Positions 17,295 through 26,000 of a DNA stretch of 64,000 nucleotides are shown here, in pieces. The position numbers and the translations under genes were made by a program. The notes under the pieces were generated by a model. It was not told the DNA's origin. It saw only the letters and a program-made list of their open reading frames with translations, and did not search any database. The stretch comes from Mycobacterium sp. 852014-52450_SCH5900713 (GTDB lineage Bacteria; Actinomycetota; Actinomycetes; Mycobacteriales; Mycobacteriaceae). The stretch is taken from contig NZ_LZIL01000053.1 in the NCBI RefSeq assembly GCF_001667075.1, positions 186,001-250,000 on the forward strand. The letters run 5' to 3'. How positions within the stretch are numbered: the stretch's first letter is position 1; every line of letters starts with the position of its first letter.

Positions 17295-17801
17295 GTGGGC
17301 GATTCGCGCAGCTCCCCGCACAGGGATCGGTCTCAGGGCCGATTCGCTTCCCATCGGTCCTCCCGGCGGGGCCGCGATGTGCGCGGCCCGCTGCTGCCGC
17401 CGACGGTGCCCGGGTGGCGCAGCCGGGCCGAGCGATTCGACATGGCGGTGCTGGAGGCCTACGAACCCATCGAGCGGAATTGGCAGGCCCGCCTGGCCGA
17501 CCTCGACGTGGCGGTCGACGAGATTCCGCGGATCGCGGCCAAGGATCCCGACAGCGTGCAGTGGCCGCCCGAGGTGATCGCCGACGGGCCGATCCCGCTG
17601 GCGCGATTGATCCCGGCCGGCGTCGACGTCCGCGGCAACGCCACGCGGGCACGAATTGTCTTGTTCCGCAAGCCAATTGAGCGACGGGCTAAGGACACCG
17701 TCGAACTTGGTGATTTACTGCACGAAATCTTGGTGGCCCAGGTGGCCATCTACCTCGATGTAGAGCCGTCGGTCATCGACCCGACGATCGACGACGAATG
17801 A
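17295..17801 (+). CDS. metallopeptidase-family protein with degenerate HExxH
   Basis: A 168-residue protein (Rv3259-like) of the zincin-like family represented by TTHA0227. The family motif should read HExxHxxG. Here the equivalent segment is HEILVAQVAIYLDVEP, which keeps His-Glu but has Ala-Gln-Val where the second histidine would be. The protein is therefore probably not an active zinc peptidase. The N-terminal 50 residues are basic, Arg/Ser-rich and likely disordered. It converges on whiB2, with 15 bp between the stop codons. Confidence 0.72.
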   Translation: MGDSRSSPHRDRSQGRFASHRSSRRGRDVRGPLLPPTVPGWRSRAERFDMAVLEAYEPIERNWQARLADLDVAVDEIPRIAAKDPDSVQWPPEVIADGPIPLARLIPAGVDVRGNATRARIVLFRKPIERRAKDTVELGDLLHEILVAQVAIYLDVEPSVIDPTIDDE

Positions 17802-17816
17802 CGTTGTGGCGCGGCG

Positions 17817-18182
17817 TCAGATGATGCCGCGCTTGAGGCGACGGCGCTCGCGCTCGGAGAGCCCGCCCCAAATACCGAAGCGCTCGTCATGCTCCAGGGC
17901 GTACTCCAGGCACTCGTGGCGTACCTCGCACCCCAGGCAGATCTTCTTCGCCTCGCGGGTGGAGCCGCCCTTCTCCGGGAAGAACGCCTCGGGATCCGTT
18001 TGGGCGCAAAGCGCCCGGTCCTGCCATTGGTCAGCGACGGGCGCCAGCATCGGCTCGGGCTCGAATGCGACTGGCGCATCAGGAACCACGGTCAGGTGCG
18101 GCCGAACGGTTGGGACCGGCGCTGAGACAATAGGGGTGTGCGGCGTGCTCGCCATGACTCCTCGAAGATGTTCGTAAGACAT
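17817..18182 (-). CDS. whiB2: iron-sulfur transcription factor WhiB2 (WhmD)
   Basis: A 121-residue Wbl protein. The four cluster ligands are Cys59, Cys82, Cys85 and Cys91, in the order C...CxxC...C. The beta-turn GIWGG at 103-107 is followed by the basic tail RERRRLKRG that binds DNA. The orthologue is essential and controls septation and division. The start is the ATG at 18182, preceded by GAGGAGG; the roughly 50-residue N-terminal extension ahead of the Wbl core is low-complexity and Pro/Val-rich. A strong sigma-A-type promoter lies at 18324-18352, giving a leader of about 135 nt. Confidence 0.95.
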   Translation of the reverse strand: MSYEHLRGVMASTPHTPIVSAPVPTVRPHLTVVPDAPVAFEPEPMLAPVADQWQDRALCAQTDPEAFFPEKGGSTREAKKICLGCEVRHECLEYALEHDERFGIWGGLSERERRRLKRGII

Positions 18183-18323
18183 ACGGTCGTCCGCCTCCTC
18201 AGTTTGATTGGGAGAGTGAGTGGTTCCCACTTTTCTGATGTGTACCGACAATTCGAACAAGTGATCGAATCTCGGTCTGCGACACCGGAACCGGCCGGCC
18301 AACCGGGAAATGACACTGTTGTG

Positions 18324-18352
18324 ATTAGACACGGGTTAATCTGCCGGGTCAA
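18324..18352 (-). promoter_or_regulatory. strong sigma-A-like promoter of whiB2
   Basis: On the minus strand: TTGACC at 18352-18347, exactly 17 nt of spacer, and TCTAAT at 18329-18324. This is one of the best consensus-like promoters in the window. It predicts a transcript start near 18316 and a leader of about 135 nt. Confidence 0.7.
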
Positions 18353-18494
18353 GCATTACGGCGCATTTCCATACCATCTCGTGACCGAATTACGGCGTTT
18401 CCGTTGTTTTGCGCATTCGGCGTGTCGATCACACCGCGCGCGACTACGCTTAAGGGCCGCGTAACGGCCCCGCCACCGCACAGTCGTCGGGCAG

Positions 18495-18500
18495 TACTGT
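18495..18500 (+). promoter_or_regulatory. predicted leaderless -10 element of fbiA
   Basis: TACTGT is followed by 7 nt and then the GTG start at 18508. Confidence 0.5.
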
Positions 18501-18507
18501 CGTCCAC

Positions 18508-19509
18508 GTGAAGGTCACCGTTCTGGTCGGTGGGGTTGGCGGCGCCCGCTTCCTGCTGGGGATTCAACAGTTGCTCGGGCTGGGACAGTTCGAAACGCAA
18601 CAGCACCCAGACGCGGGAAGCGGCAACCACGAACTTAATGCAATCGTCAACATCGGCGACGACGCCTGGATTCATGGACTGCGGGTCTGCCCGGATCTGG
18701 ACACCTGCATGTACACCTTAGGTGGAGGGGTAGACCCGGAGCGAGGGTGGGGTCACCGCGACGAAACCTGGCACGCCAAAGAGGAATTGGCGCGCTACGG
18801 CGTGCAGCCGGATTGGTTCGGCCTCGGCGACCGGGATATCGCCACCCATCTGGTGCGCACCCAGATGCTGGGCGCCGGCTACCCGCTCTCGCAGATCACC
18901 TCGGCGCTGTGCGATCGCTGGCAACCCGGCGCCCGACTGCTGCCGGCGAGCGACGACCGCTGCGAGACGCATGTGGTGATCACCGATCCGGACGACGGCA
19001 CCCGGCGGGCGATTCACTTCCAGGAGTGGTGGGTGCGCTACCGCGCCGGCGTGCCCACGCACAGCTTCGCGTTCGTCGGCGCCGAAAAGGCCACCGCCAC
19101 AAGTGATGCTGTCGCGGCCATCGCCGACGCCGACGTCATCCTGCTGGCGCCGTCCAACCCGGTGGTGAGCGTCGGCGCCATCCTGGCCGTCCCCGGCATC
19201 CGGGCGGCGTTGCGCTCGGCGACCGCCCCGGTCGTCGGCTACTCGCCCATCATCGGTGGAAAACCATTGCGCGGCATGGCCGATGCGTGCCTGTCGGTGA
19301 TCGGGGTGGAGTCCACCGCGGAGGCGGTCGGCCAGCACTACGGCGCGCGCGGTGGCACCGGAATCCTGGATTGCTGGCTGGTGCACGAGGGCGACCACGC
19401 CGACATTCAGGGTGTGGCGGTGGCCGCCGTGCCGCTTTTGATGACCGACCCGAAGGCGACGGCCGAGATGGTGAGCGCCGGGCTCGACCTCGCGGGCGTG
19501 AAGCCGTGA
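18508..19509 (+). CDS. fbiA: FbiA, phosphoenolpyruvyl/2-phospholactate transferase of F420 synthesis
   Basis: A 333-residue CofD-type enzyme that joins the phosphoenolpyruvate-derived side chain to the deazaflavin Fo, giving dehydro-F420-0. The N-terminus VLVGGVGGARFLLG is the nucleotide-binding glycine-rich loop of the family, and the NIGDDAWIHGL segment follows. It begins with GTG, is predicted leaderless, and its stop overlaps fbiB by 4 bp. F420 activates nitroimidazole prodrugs in mycobacteria; loss of this gene gives resistance in M. tuberculosis. Confidence 0.95.
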   Translation: MKVTVLVGGVGGARFLLGIQQLLGLGQFETQQHPDAGSGNHELNAIVNIGDDAWIHGLRVCPDLDTCMYTLGGGVDPERGWGHRDETWHAKEELARYGVQPDWFGLGDRDIATHLVRTQMLGAGYPLSQITSALCDRWQPGARLLPASDDRCETHVVITDPDDGTRRAIHFQEWWVRYRAGVPTHSFAFVGAEKATATSDAVAAIADADVILLAPSNPVVSVGAILAVPGIRAALRSATAPVVGYSPIIGGKPLRGMADACLSVIGVESTAEAVGQHYGARGGTGILDCWLVHEGDHADIQGVAVAAVPLLMTDPKATAEMVSAGLDLAGVKP

Positions 19510-20846
19510 CCGAACACGGCACCGGCGCGGCGATCGAGATCCTGCCCGTCGCCGGGCTGCCCGAATTCCGGCCCGGCGACGACCTGAGCGCGGCCCTGGC
19601 CGCGGCGGCGCCCTGGCTGCGCGACGGCGACGTCGTGGTGGTGACGAGCAAGGTGGTGTCCAAGTGCGAGGGCCGGCTGGTGCCGGCGCCGCAGGACGCC
19701 GAGGAGCGCGACCAACTCCGGCGCAAGCTGGTCGAGGCCGAGGCGGTGCGGGTGCTGGCGCGCAAGGGCCGCACCCTGATCACCGAGAACCGCATCGGCC
19801 TGATTCAGGCCGCCGCGGGTGTGGACGGATCCAACGTGGGCCGCGACGAACTGGCGCTGCTGCCGGTAGACCCGGACGGCAGCGCCGCGGCCCTGCGTGC
19901 CGGGCTGGCCGACCGGCTCGGGGTCGACGTCGCCGTGGTCATCACCGACACGATGGGCCGCGCGTGGCGCAACGGCCAGATCGACGCTGCGGTGGGGTCG
20001 GCCGGTCTGGCTGTGCTGCACGGCTATTCGGGGACCGTCGACCGCCACGGCAACGAGCTGGTGGTGACCGAGATCGCGGTCGCCGACGAGGTCGCGGCGG
20101 CGGCCGATCTGGTGAAGGGCAAATTGACCGCGATGCCGGTGGCCGTGGTGCGCGGCCTGGCGGTGGCCGACGACGGCTCGACGGCCCGGCAGCTGTTGCG
20201 GCCCGGCGAGGAAGACCTGTTCTGGCTGGGCACCGCCGAGGCGCTCGACATGGGGCGCCGCCAGGCGCAGCTGTTGCGTCGGTCGGTGCGCCGGTTCAGC
20301 GCCGAGCCGGTCGCGGCCGAGCTGATCGAGTCCGCCGTCGCCGAGGCGCTCACCGCGCCGGCCCCGCACCACACCCGGCCGGTCCGGTTCGTCTGGCTGC
20401 AGAGCCCCGACGTTCGGACGCGGCTGCTGGACCGCATGAAGGACAAGTGGCGGTCGGACCTCGCCGGCGACGGCCGGCCCGACGACTCGGTGGAGCGGCG
20501 GGTGGCGCGCGGCCAGATCCTCTACGACGCACCCGAGGTCGTCGTCCCGATGCTGGTTCCCGACGGTGCGCACACGTATCCCGACGCGGCCCGCACCGAC
20601 GCCGAGCACACCATGTTCACCGTCGCGGTCGGGGCGGCCGTGCAGGCCCTGCTGGTCGCGTTGGCCGTGCGGGGGGTGGGCAGCTGCTGGATCGGCTCGA
20701 CGATCTTCGCCGCCGACCTGGTGCGCGCCGAGCTCGACCTGCCGGGTGATTGGGAGCCGTTGGGCGCCATTGCGATCGGCTACCCCGAGGAACCCGCCGG
20801 CCCGCGTGACACGGCGGACGCCGGGGATTTGTTGATCCGCAAGTGA
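19506..20846 (+). CDS. fbiB: FbiB, F420 gamma-glutamyl ligase / FMN reductase fusion
   Basis: A 446-residue two-domain protein. Residues 1 to about 245 form the CofE-like ligase (VVVTSKVVSKCEGRLV and the DTMGRAWRNGQIDAAVG active-site region) that adds the gamma-linked glutamate tail. Residues from about 250 form a nitroreductase-fold FMN domain (MGRRQAQLLRRSVRRFS) that reduces dehydro-F420-0. The GTG start lies inside the fbiA stop (GTGA). Length equals the mycobacterial norm of about 448. Confidence 0.95.
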   Translation: MTEHGTGAAIEILPVAGLPEFRPGDDLSAALAAAAPWLRDGDVVVVTSKVVSKCEGRLVPAPQDAEERDQLRRKLVEAEAVRVLARKGRTLITENRIGLIQAAAGVDGSNVGRDELALLPVDPDGSAAALRAGLADRLGVDVAVVITDTMGRAWRNGQIDAAVGSAGLAVLHGYSGTVDRHGNELVVTEIAVADEVAAAADLVKGKLTAMPVAVVRGLAVADDGSTARQLLRPGEEDLFWLGTAEALDMGRRQAQLLRRSVRRFSAEPVAAELIESAVAEALTAPAPHHTRPVRFVWLQSPDVRTRLLDRMKDKWRSDLAGDGRPDDSVERRVARGQILYDAPEVVVPMLVPDGAHTYPDAARTDAEHTMFTVAVGAAVQALLVALAVRGVGSCWIGSTIFAADLVRAELDLPGDWEPLGAIAIGYPEEPAGPRDTADAGDLLIRK

Positions 20847-20856
20847 TACTGGCCCC

Positions 20857-22434
20857 ATGAAAACGTTCGCGGGCAAGGCGGCGGCGTCCGCCGACAAGGC
20901 CCGCGGCGGCTACTACACGCCGGCGCCCGTCGCCCGGTTCCTGGCCCGCTGGGTGCGCGACGCCGGACCGCGCGTGCTGGAACCCTCCTGCGGTGACGGT
21001 GCGATCCTGCGCGAGCTGGCCGCCCTCGGCGGGCGGGTCCACGGCGTCGAACTCGTCGCCGAAGAGGCGGCCAAGGCACGGGAATTCGCGCCCGTCGACG
21101 TCGCGAACCTGTTCGCGTGGCTGGCCAGCGCCGCGCCCGGCGGCTGGGACGGGGTCGCGGGTAACCCGCCCTACATCCGGTTCGGCAACTGGGCGTCCGA
21201 GCAGCGCGATCCCGCACTGGAGCTGATGCGGCGCGAGGGATTGCGGCCCACCCGGTTGACCAACGCCTGGGTCCCCTTCGTGGTGGCGAGCTCGATCTTG
21301 GTGCGCGACGGCGGCCGGGTGGGCCTGGTGCTGCCCGCCGAGTTACTCCAGGTCACCTACGCCGCACAGCTGCGCGAGTTCCTGTTGAGCCGGTTCAGCG
21401 ACATCACGCTGGTGACGTTCGAGCGATTGGTGTTCGACGGCGTCCTGCAGGAGGTGGTGTTGTTCTGCGGGGTCGCCGGCCCGGGGCCCGCCCGGATCCG
21501 CACGGTCCACCTCACCGACGCCGGTGCCCTCGCGCACGCGGACCTGGACGCCGAATGGGCGCCCGCGCTGTTGCACGAGAACGAGAAGTGGACCCAGTAC
21601 TTCCTCGACCCGGCCGCCATCCGACTGCTGCGAACCCTCAAGCGGTCGACGATGCTGATCCGGCTCGGGTCGGTCGCCGCCGTGGATGTGGGGATCGTGA
21701 CGGGCCGCAACAGCTTCTTCACGCTCACCGACGCGCAGGCCCGCGAGCTCGGGCTGCTGCCCCACTGCGTCCCGCTCGTCTCGCGCAGCGCGCAGTTGTC
21801 CGGGTTGGTCTACGACACCGACTGCCGGGCAAGCGATGTCGCCGCCGGGCGCCGCGGCTGGCTGCTCAACGCGCCGCGCGAGCCCGTCGACCCCGCCGTG
21901 CTCGCGCACATCGCTGCCGGTGCGGCCGCCGGCGTGGATCGCGGCTTCAAGTGCTCGATCCGCAAGCCGTGGTGGAGCACGCCGTCGCTGTGGATCCCGG
22001 ACCTGTTCATGCTGCGCCAGATCCACCGCGCGCCGCGGCTGACCGTCAACGCCGCCGCGGCCACGAGCACCGACACGGTGCACCGGGTCCGGCTCGCCGG
22101 CGGTGTCGACCCGACCGGGCTGGCCGCGGTGTTCCACAACAGCGTGACGTTCGCCTTCGCCGAGGTCATCGGCCGCAGTTACGGCGGGGGGATTTTGGAG
22201 CTGGAACCGCGCGAAGCCGAGCAGCTCCCCATTCCCCCGCCGGCGCTCGCCGGCCCCGAGCTCGCGTGCGACGTCGATCTGCTGTTGAAGGCCAACGAGA
22301 TCGAGAAGGCGCTCGACCTCGTCGACCGCCACGTCCTGATCGACGGCCTGGGGCTCACGCCGGAGGTGGTGACGCACTGCCGCGCGGCCTGGGTCGCGCT
22401 GCGGGACCGCCGGAAGCGACGGGGTTCCCGGTGA
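20857..22434 (+). CDS. mamA: N6-adenine DNA methyltransferase MamA
   Basis: A 525-residue type IIG-like adenine methyltransferase orthologous to Rv3263. The SAM-binding motif region LEPSCGDGAILREL is near residues 41-54; the catalytic NPPY is at 103-106. The C-terminal half corresponds to the target-recognition part. In M. tuberculosis MamA methylates the adenine of CTGGAG/CTCCAG and influences transcription when sites overlap promoters. No restriction partner is adjacent. It follows fbiB after 10 nt and overlaps the Nudix gene by 4 bp. Confidence 0.9.
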   Translation: MKTFAGKAAASADKARGGYYTPAPVARFLARWVRDAGPRVLEPSCGDGAILRELAALGGRVHGVELVAEEAAKAREFAPVDVANLFAWLASAAPGGWDGVAGNPPYIRFGNWASEQRDPALELMRREGLRPTRLTNAWVPFVVASSILVRDGGRVGLVLPAELLQVTYAAQLREFLLSRFSDITLVTFERLVFDGVLQEVVLFCGVAGPGPARIRTVHLTDAGALAHADLDAEWAPALLHENEKWTQYFLDPAAIRLLRTLKRSTMLIRLGSVAAVDVGIVTGRNSFFTLTDAQARELGLLPHCVPLVSRSAQLSGLVYDTDCRASDVAAGRRGWLLNAPREPVDPAVLAHIAAGAAAGVDRGFKCSIRKPWWSTPSLWIPDLFMLRQIHRAPRLTVNAAAATSTDTVHRVRLAGGVDPTGLAAVFHNSVTFAFAEVIGRSYGGGILELEPREAEQLPIPPPALAGPELACDVDLLLKANEIEKALDLVDRHVLIDGLGLTPEVVTHCRAAWVALRDRRKRRGSR

Positions 22435-22967
22435 GCGTCCGGGAGTCGGCGATCTCGCTGCTGTCCGAGTGGGAGGCGCCCGACGCGGCGCAGGACGCGT
22501 TGCGGCACGCGGTCCTGGCCTATGTGCACGCCCGGCCCGACGCGTGTCGCCGCGAGTGCGTGCCGGGTCATGTCACGGCCTCGGCGCTGGTGCTCGACGA
22601 CACCGGCGGCCGGGTGCTGCTGACATTGCATCCCCGCGTTGGCCGGTGGGTGCAGCTGGGCGGCCACTGCGACGAGGACGACGACGACATCGTCGCCGCG
22701 GCGCTGCGCGAGGCCACCGAGGAGTCCGGCGTCGACGGCTTGCGCATCGAGCCCCGGCTGGCCGCCATCCACGTCCACCCGGTCACCTGCTCGTTGGGCG
22801 TGCCCACCCGCCACCTGGATCTGCAGTTCGTCGCGCACGCGCCGGCCGGCGCACGGATCGCGATCAGCGACGAGTCGGAGGACTTGCGGTGGTGGGCGGC
22901 CGACGCGTTGCCCGACGGCACCGACCACGCGCTGGCGTATCTGGTCGGCCGCGCCACCCGCCCCTAG
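22431..22967 (+). CDS. Nudix hydrolase coupled to mamA
   Basis: A 178-residue Nudix protein beginning with GTG inside the mamA stop codon (GTGA). The Nudix helix REATEESG is intact, but the upstream loop GGHCDEDDDD is Asp-rich and one residue longer than the textbook GX5EX7RE box. This spacing occurs in a known actinobacterial subfamily. Substrate is unknown; nucleotide sanitising is possible. I do not recall this gene at this locus in M. tuberculosis, where manB follows mamA directly. Confidence 0.85.
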   Translation: MSVRESAISLLSEWEAPDAAQDALRHAVLAYVHARPDACRRECVPGHVTASALVLDDTGGRVLLTLHPRVGRWVQLGGHCDEDDDDIVAAALREATEESGVDGLRIEPRLAAIHVHPVTCSLGVPTRHLDLQFVAHAPAGARIAISDESEDLRWWAADALPDGTDHALAYLVGRATRP

Positions 22968-22970
22968 CCG

Positions 22971-23027
22971 CCGAGTGTGAAGCTAGCTGCACACTCGGGC
23001 TCGAGCGGGCGGCTAGCTGCACACTCG
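22971..23027. repeat. palindromic intergenic element, copy 3 plus a half copy
   Basis: A 28-bp palindrome occupies 22971-22998, with outer arms CCGAGTGTG and CACACTCGG around a CTAG-centred AGCTAGCT core. The right half (CTAGCTGCACACTCG) is repeated at about 23013-23027 without its left half. The element sits between convergent genes (Nudix and the mannose-1-phosphate guanylyltransferase). It clearly belongs with the elements at 5951-6007. A bidirectional terminator or mobile short repeat are both possible. Confidence 0.8.
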
Positions 23028-23044
23028 CGCACAGGGATGGGGCC

Positions 23045-24124
23045 TCAGACGTCGGACGAGTAGCGGATGCCGCCGTCGGGAATCGAAACGCCGGGCCAGA
23101 CCCGGGCGCCGCGCAGCAGCTCGCAGCGCGCACCGATGTCGGCGCCGTCGCCGATCACGCCGTCGCGGATCAGCGCCCGCGGGCCGATGCGCGCGCCGAA
23201 GCCGATGATGGATCGCTCGATCACGCTGCCCGCCTCGACCTTGACGCCGTCGAAGATCACGGCGCCGTCCAGCCGGACGCCGGGACCGATCTCGGCGCCG
23301 CGCCCGACGACGGTGCCGCCGATCAGCACGGCGCCGGGCGACACCGCCGCGCCGTCGTGCACCAGCTGCTCGCCGCGGTGGCCGTGCAGGGCCGGCGACG
23401 GAGCGATCCCGCGCACCAGGTCCGCCGATCCGCGCACGAAGTCTTCCGGTGTGCCCATGTCCCGCCAGTAGGTCGCGTCGACGTAGCCGCACACCTTGAC
23501 GTCCGGATCGGAGAGCAGGGCGGGAAACACCTCGCGTTCGACCGACACCTCGCGCCCGCGCGGGATGCGGTCGATGATGCCGCGCTCGAAGACGTAGCAG
23601 CCGGCGTTGATCTGGTCGGTGGGCGGATCCTGCGTCTTCTCCACGAAGGCGGTGACCCTGCCGTTCTCGTCGGTGGTGACGCAGCCGAAGGCCCGCGGGT
23701 CGCCCACCCGCACCAGGTGCAGGGTGACGTCGGCCTGCTGCGCGCGATGGAAGTCGATCATCTGATTGAGGTCCGAACCCGAGAGCACGTCGCCGTTGAA
23801 CACCATCACGGTGTCGTGACGCAGGTGGGCGGCCACGTTGGCGATGCCGCCGCCGGTGCCCAGGGGCCGGTCCTCGGTGACGTAGTCGATCTGCAGGCCG
23901 AGCTTGGACCCGTCGCCGAACTCCGCCTCGAACACCGCGGCCTGATACGAGGTGCTCAGGATGACGTGCTCGATGCCCGCCGCCGCGATCCTCGACAGCA
24001 AGTGGGTCAGGAACGGCAGCCCGGCGGTCGGCAGCATCGGCTTTGGCGCCGACAGCGTCAGCGGCCGCAGCCGGGTGCCCTTGCCGCCGACCAGAATTAC
24101 CGCATCGACTTGCGGGTTAGCCAT
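23045..24124 (-). CDS. mannose-1-phosphate guanylyltransferase (GDP-mannose pyrophosphorylase)
   Basis: A 359-residue nucleotidyltransferase, the same length as Rv3264c. The signature LVGGKGTRLRPLT (11-23) and APKPML (26-31) mark the GTP and sugar-phosphate sites. The C-terminal third is a left-handed beta-helix of hexapeptide repeats (VIERSIIGFGARIGPRALI region). It makes GDP-mannose from the mannose-1-phosphate produced by the 13-16.6 kb operon. I start at the ATG preceded by GAAGGG. The naming manB/manC differs between databases, so no symbol is given. One nucleotide separates it from wbbL. Confidence 0.92.
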   Translation of the reverse strand: MANPQVDAVILVGGKGTRLRPLTLSAPKPMLPTAGLPFLTHLLSRIAAAGIEHVILSTSYQAAVFEAEFGDGSKLGLQIDYVTEDRPLGTGGGIANVAAHLRHDTVMVFNGDVLSGSDLNQMIDFHRAQQADVTLHLVRVGDPRAFGCVTTDENGRVTAFVEKTQDPPTDQINAGCYVFERGIIDRIPRGREVSVEREVFPALLSDPDVKVCGYVDATYWRDMGTPEDFVRGSADLVRGIAPSPALHGHRGEQLVHDGAAVSPGAVLIGGTVVGRGAEIGPGVRLDGAVIFDGVKVEAGSVIERSIIGFGARIGPRALIRDGVIGDGADIGARCELLRGARVWPGVSIPDGGIRYSSDV

Positions 24125-24125
24125 C

Positions 24126-25025
24126 TCAGCGCCGCCCTTCCGCCAGTTTCCGTCTCCGGGTGCGCAGCGCGCCACGCACCATCAGACGGGACCGCAGCGC
24201 CAGTGAGGCCCGCAGGGTCCAGCGCAGCGGCGCGCGCCGCCACCCGGAATGCCGGTCGGCCAGGAACATATAGGTGCTCTTGTGATGCGCCGCCAGGTGG
24301 CTCGCCGGGTCGTCGCCGGTGGAGTGGCCCTTGTGGTGCAACACCTCGGCCGACGGCACGTAGACGTTCAGCCAGCCGGCCCGGCCGAGCCGGTCCCCGA
24401 GGTCGACGTCTTCCATATACATGAAGTAGCGCTCGTCGAACCCGCCGACTTGGCCGAAGGCGGACCGCCGCACCAGCAGGCACGACCCCGACAGCCAGCC
24501 CACGGGGCGTTCGGTGGGCTCCAGCCGCTCCTGGCGGTAGGCCGCCGTCCACGGATTGCGCTTCCAGAGCGGGCCGACGACCGCGTGCATGCCGCCGCGG
24601 ATGAGGCTGGGCAGGTGGCGCGCCGACGGGTACACCGAGCCGTCGGGGTCGCGGATGAGCGGGCCAAGGGCGCCGGCGCGCGGCCAGCGGGTGGCGGCGT
24701 CCAGCAGGGCGTCAATGCTGCCCGGGCCCCACTGGACGTCGGGGTTAGCCACGATCACCCAGTCGTCGTCGATGTCCGGCGTCTCGGCGAGCTGCGCGAC
24801 CGCGCGATTGATCGCGGTGCCGTACCCGAGATTGGCGCCGGTGTGGAACAGTCGCACGTTCGGGTAGCGCTCGACGGCGGCCTGCGGGGTTCCGTCGGTG
24901 GAGCCGTTGTCGGCCATCAGCACACACACGGGCCGCTCGGTGGCCAGCGACAGCGAGGCCAGGAATCGCTCGAGGTGTGGGCCCGGTGAGTAGGTCACCG
25001 TCACGACCGGCAGGACGTCAGTCAC
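24126..25025 (-). CDS. wbbL: rhamnosyltransferase WbbL of the arabinogalactan linker
   Basis: A 299-residue GT2-family glycosyltransferase that transfers rhamnose from dTDP-rhamnose to GlcNAc-1-phosphoryl-decaprenyl, making the linker joining arabinogalactan to peptidoglycan. VVTVTYSPGPHLERFL opens the fold; ADNGSTDGTP (38-46) and NPD (94-96) bind nucleotide sugar and metal; FMYMEDVDLGDR later matches the catalytic-base region. I use the GTG at 25025, which overlaps the end of rmlD by 8 bp and gives the family length of about 300. The gene is essential in M. tuberculosis. Confidence 0.94.
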   Translation of the reverse strand: MTDVLPVVTVTYSPGPHLERFLASLSLATERPVCVLMADNGSTDGTPQAAVERYPNVRLFHTGANLGYGTAINRAVAQLAETPDIDDDWVIVANPDVQWGPGSIDALLDAATRWPRAGALGPLIRDPDGSVYPSARHLPSLIRGGMHAVVGPLWKRNPWTAAYRQERLEPTERPVGWLSGSCLLVRRSAFGQVGGFDERYFMYMEDVDLGDRLGRAGWLNVYVPSAEVLHHKGHSTGDDPASHLAAHHKSTYMFLADRHSGWRRAPLRWTLRASLALRSRLMVRGALRTRRRKLAEGRR

Positions 25026-25902
25026 GCGTAGAGGGTAACGGTAGATCGGCGGTGAGCGCCGCGACAAGCGCAGCGCGCCAGGGCCTTAGCGGCCGCAGGC
25101 CCGCCGCGGCGGACTCGCGGCCCGACAGCGCGGAGTAGGTCGGGCGCGGGGCGGGGCGCGGAAACTCCGCGGTGCTGACCGGGTGCACGCGCTCGGGGTC
25201 TGCGCCGCATTCTTCGAAGATCGCGCGGGTCTGCTCGAAGCGGGACACCGCGCCCTCGTTGGCGGCGTGCAGGATCGGCCCGGGCACGTGGTCGTCGGCG
25301 ATCTGCAGCAGCGCCTCCGCCAGGTCGCCCACATACGTCGGTGACCCGACCTGGTCGTTTACGACGTTCACCGGGCCGTCCCCCGCGGCCAGCCGGCGCA
25401 TGACGGCGACGAAGTCCTTGCCGTCGCCGCCGGTGTAGACCCAGGCGGTGCGGACGATGACGGCGTCCGGCAACGCCAAAATGACGGCCTCCTCCCCGGC
25501 ATGCTTGCTGCGCCCGTACACGCCCGCCGGGGCGGTTTGATCGCTGGGCTCGTATGGCCGCGGGTCGGCGCCGCCGAAGTCCCCGTTGAAGACGTAATCG
25601 GTGGAGACGTGGATCAACCGGGCACCGGCGCGCGCGCAGGCCCGGGCGATGTTCTCGGGGCCGGTGGCGTTGACGGCGTAGGCGCCTGCCTCGTCGCTCT
25701 CGGCGCCGTCGACGTCGGTGTAGGCCGCGCAATTGACCACCACGTCACCGCGCTCGATGATCCGTTCGGCGGCGGCGGGGTCGGTGATGTCCCACTCCGA
25801 CGAGGTCAGCCCCACCACGTCGCGGCCCTGACTGGCCGCCAGCGAGCGCAAATAGCCGCCCAGCTGGCCCCCGGCACCGGCGATCACGATCCTGCTCGAC
25901 AT
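25018..25902 (-). CDS. rmlD: dTDP-4-dehydrorhamnose reductase
   Basis: A 294-residue short-chain dehydrogenase catalysing the last step of dTDP-rhamnose synthesis. The NAD(P) motif GAGGQLGGYL is at 9-18; the catalytic pair is Tyr129 and Lys133 in YGRSK, with Thr101/Asp102 in STDYVF. Its product is the donor used by WbbL, encoded immediately downstream in the same operon with the guanylyltransferase. It is divergent from lcp1. Confidence 0.95.
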   Translation of the reverse strand: MSSRIVIAGAGGQLGGYLRSLAASQGRDVVGLTSSEWDITDPAAAERIIERGDVVVNCAAYTDVDGAESDEAGAYAVNATGPENIARACARAGARLIHVSTDYVFNGDFGGADPRPYEPSDQTAPAGVYGRSKHAGEEAVILALPDAVIVRTAWVYTGGDGKDFVAVMRRLAAGDGPVNVVNDQVGSPTYVGDLAEALLQIADDHVPGPILHAANEGAVSRFEQTRAIFEECGADPERVHPVSTAEFPRPAPRPTYSALSGRESAAAGLRPLRPWRAALVAALTADLPLPSTRD

Positions 25903-25988
25903 GGTTCGAGTCTGGCATGCCCGGGAAAGCCCGGGCGAACGCCGGGGCGCGCGGGGGCTCGTTACCCGCGAAGCAGGTGTGCCGCAAG

Positions 25989-25994
25989 TAACCT
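25989..25994 (+). promoter_or_regulatory. predicted leaderless -10 element of lcp1
   Basis: TAACCT is followed by 6 nt and then the ATG at 26001. Confidence 0.45.
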
Positions 25995-26000
25995 AGTGGG

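Larger units (their letters stand above)
18183..18507. other. divergent whiB2/fbiA intergenic region
   Basis: The 325-bp gap holds the whiB2 ribosome site, a long whiB2 leader and its promoter on the minus strand, and the fbiA -10 element at its right edge. The centre is markedly AT-richer than the window average. I see no gene in it. Confidence 0.6.
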
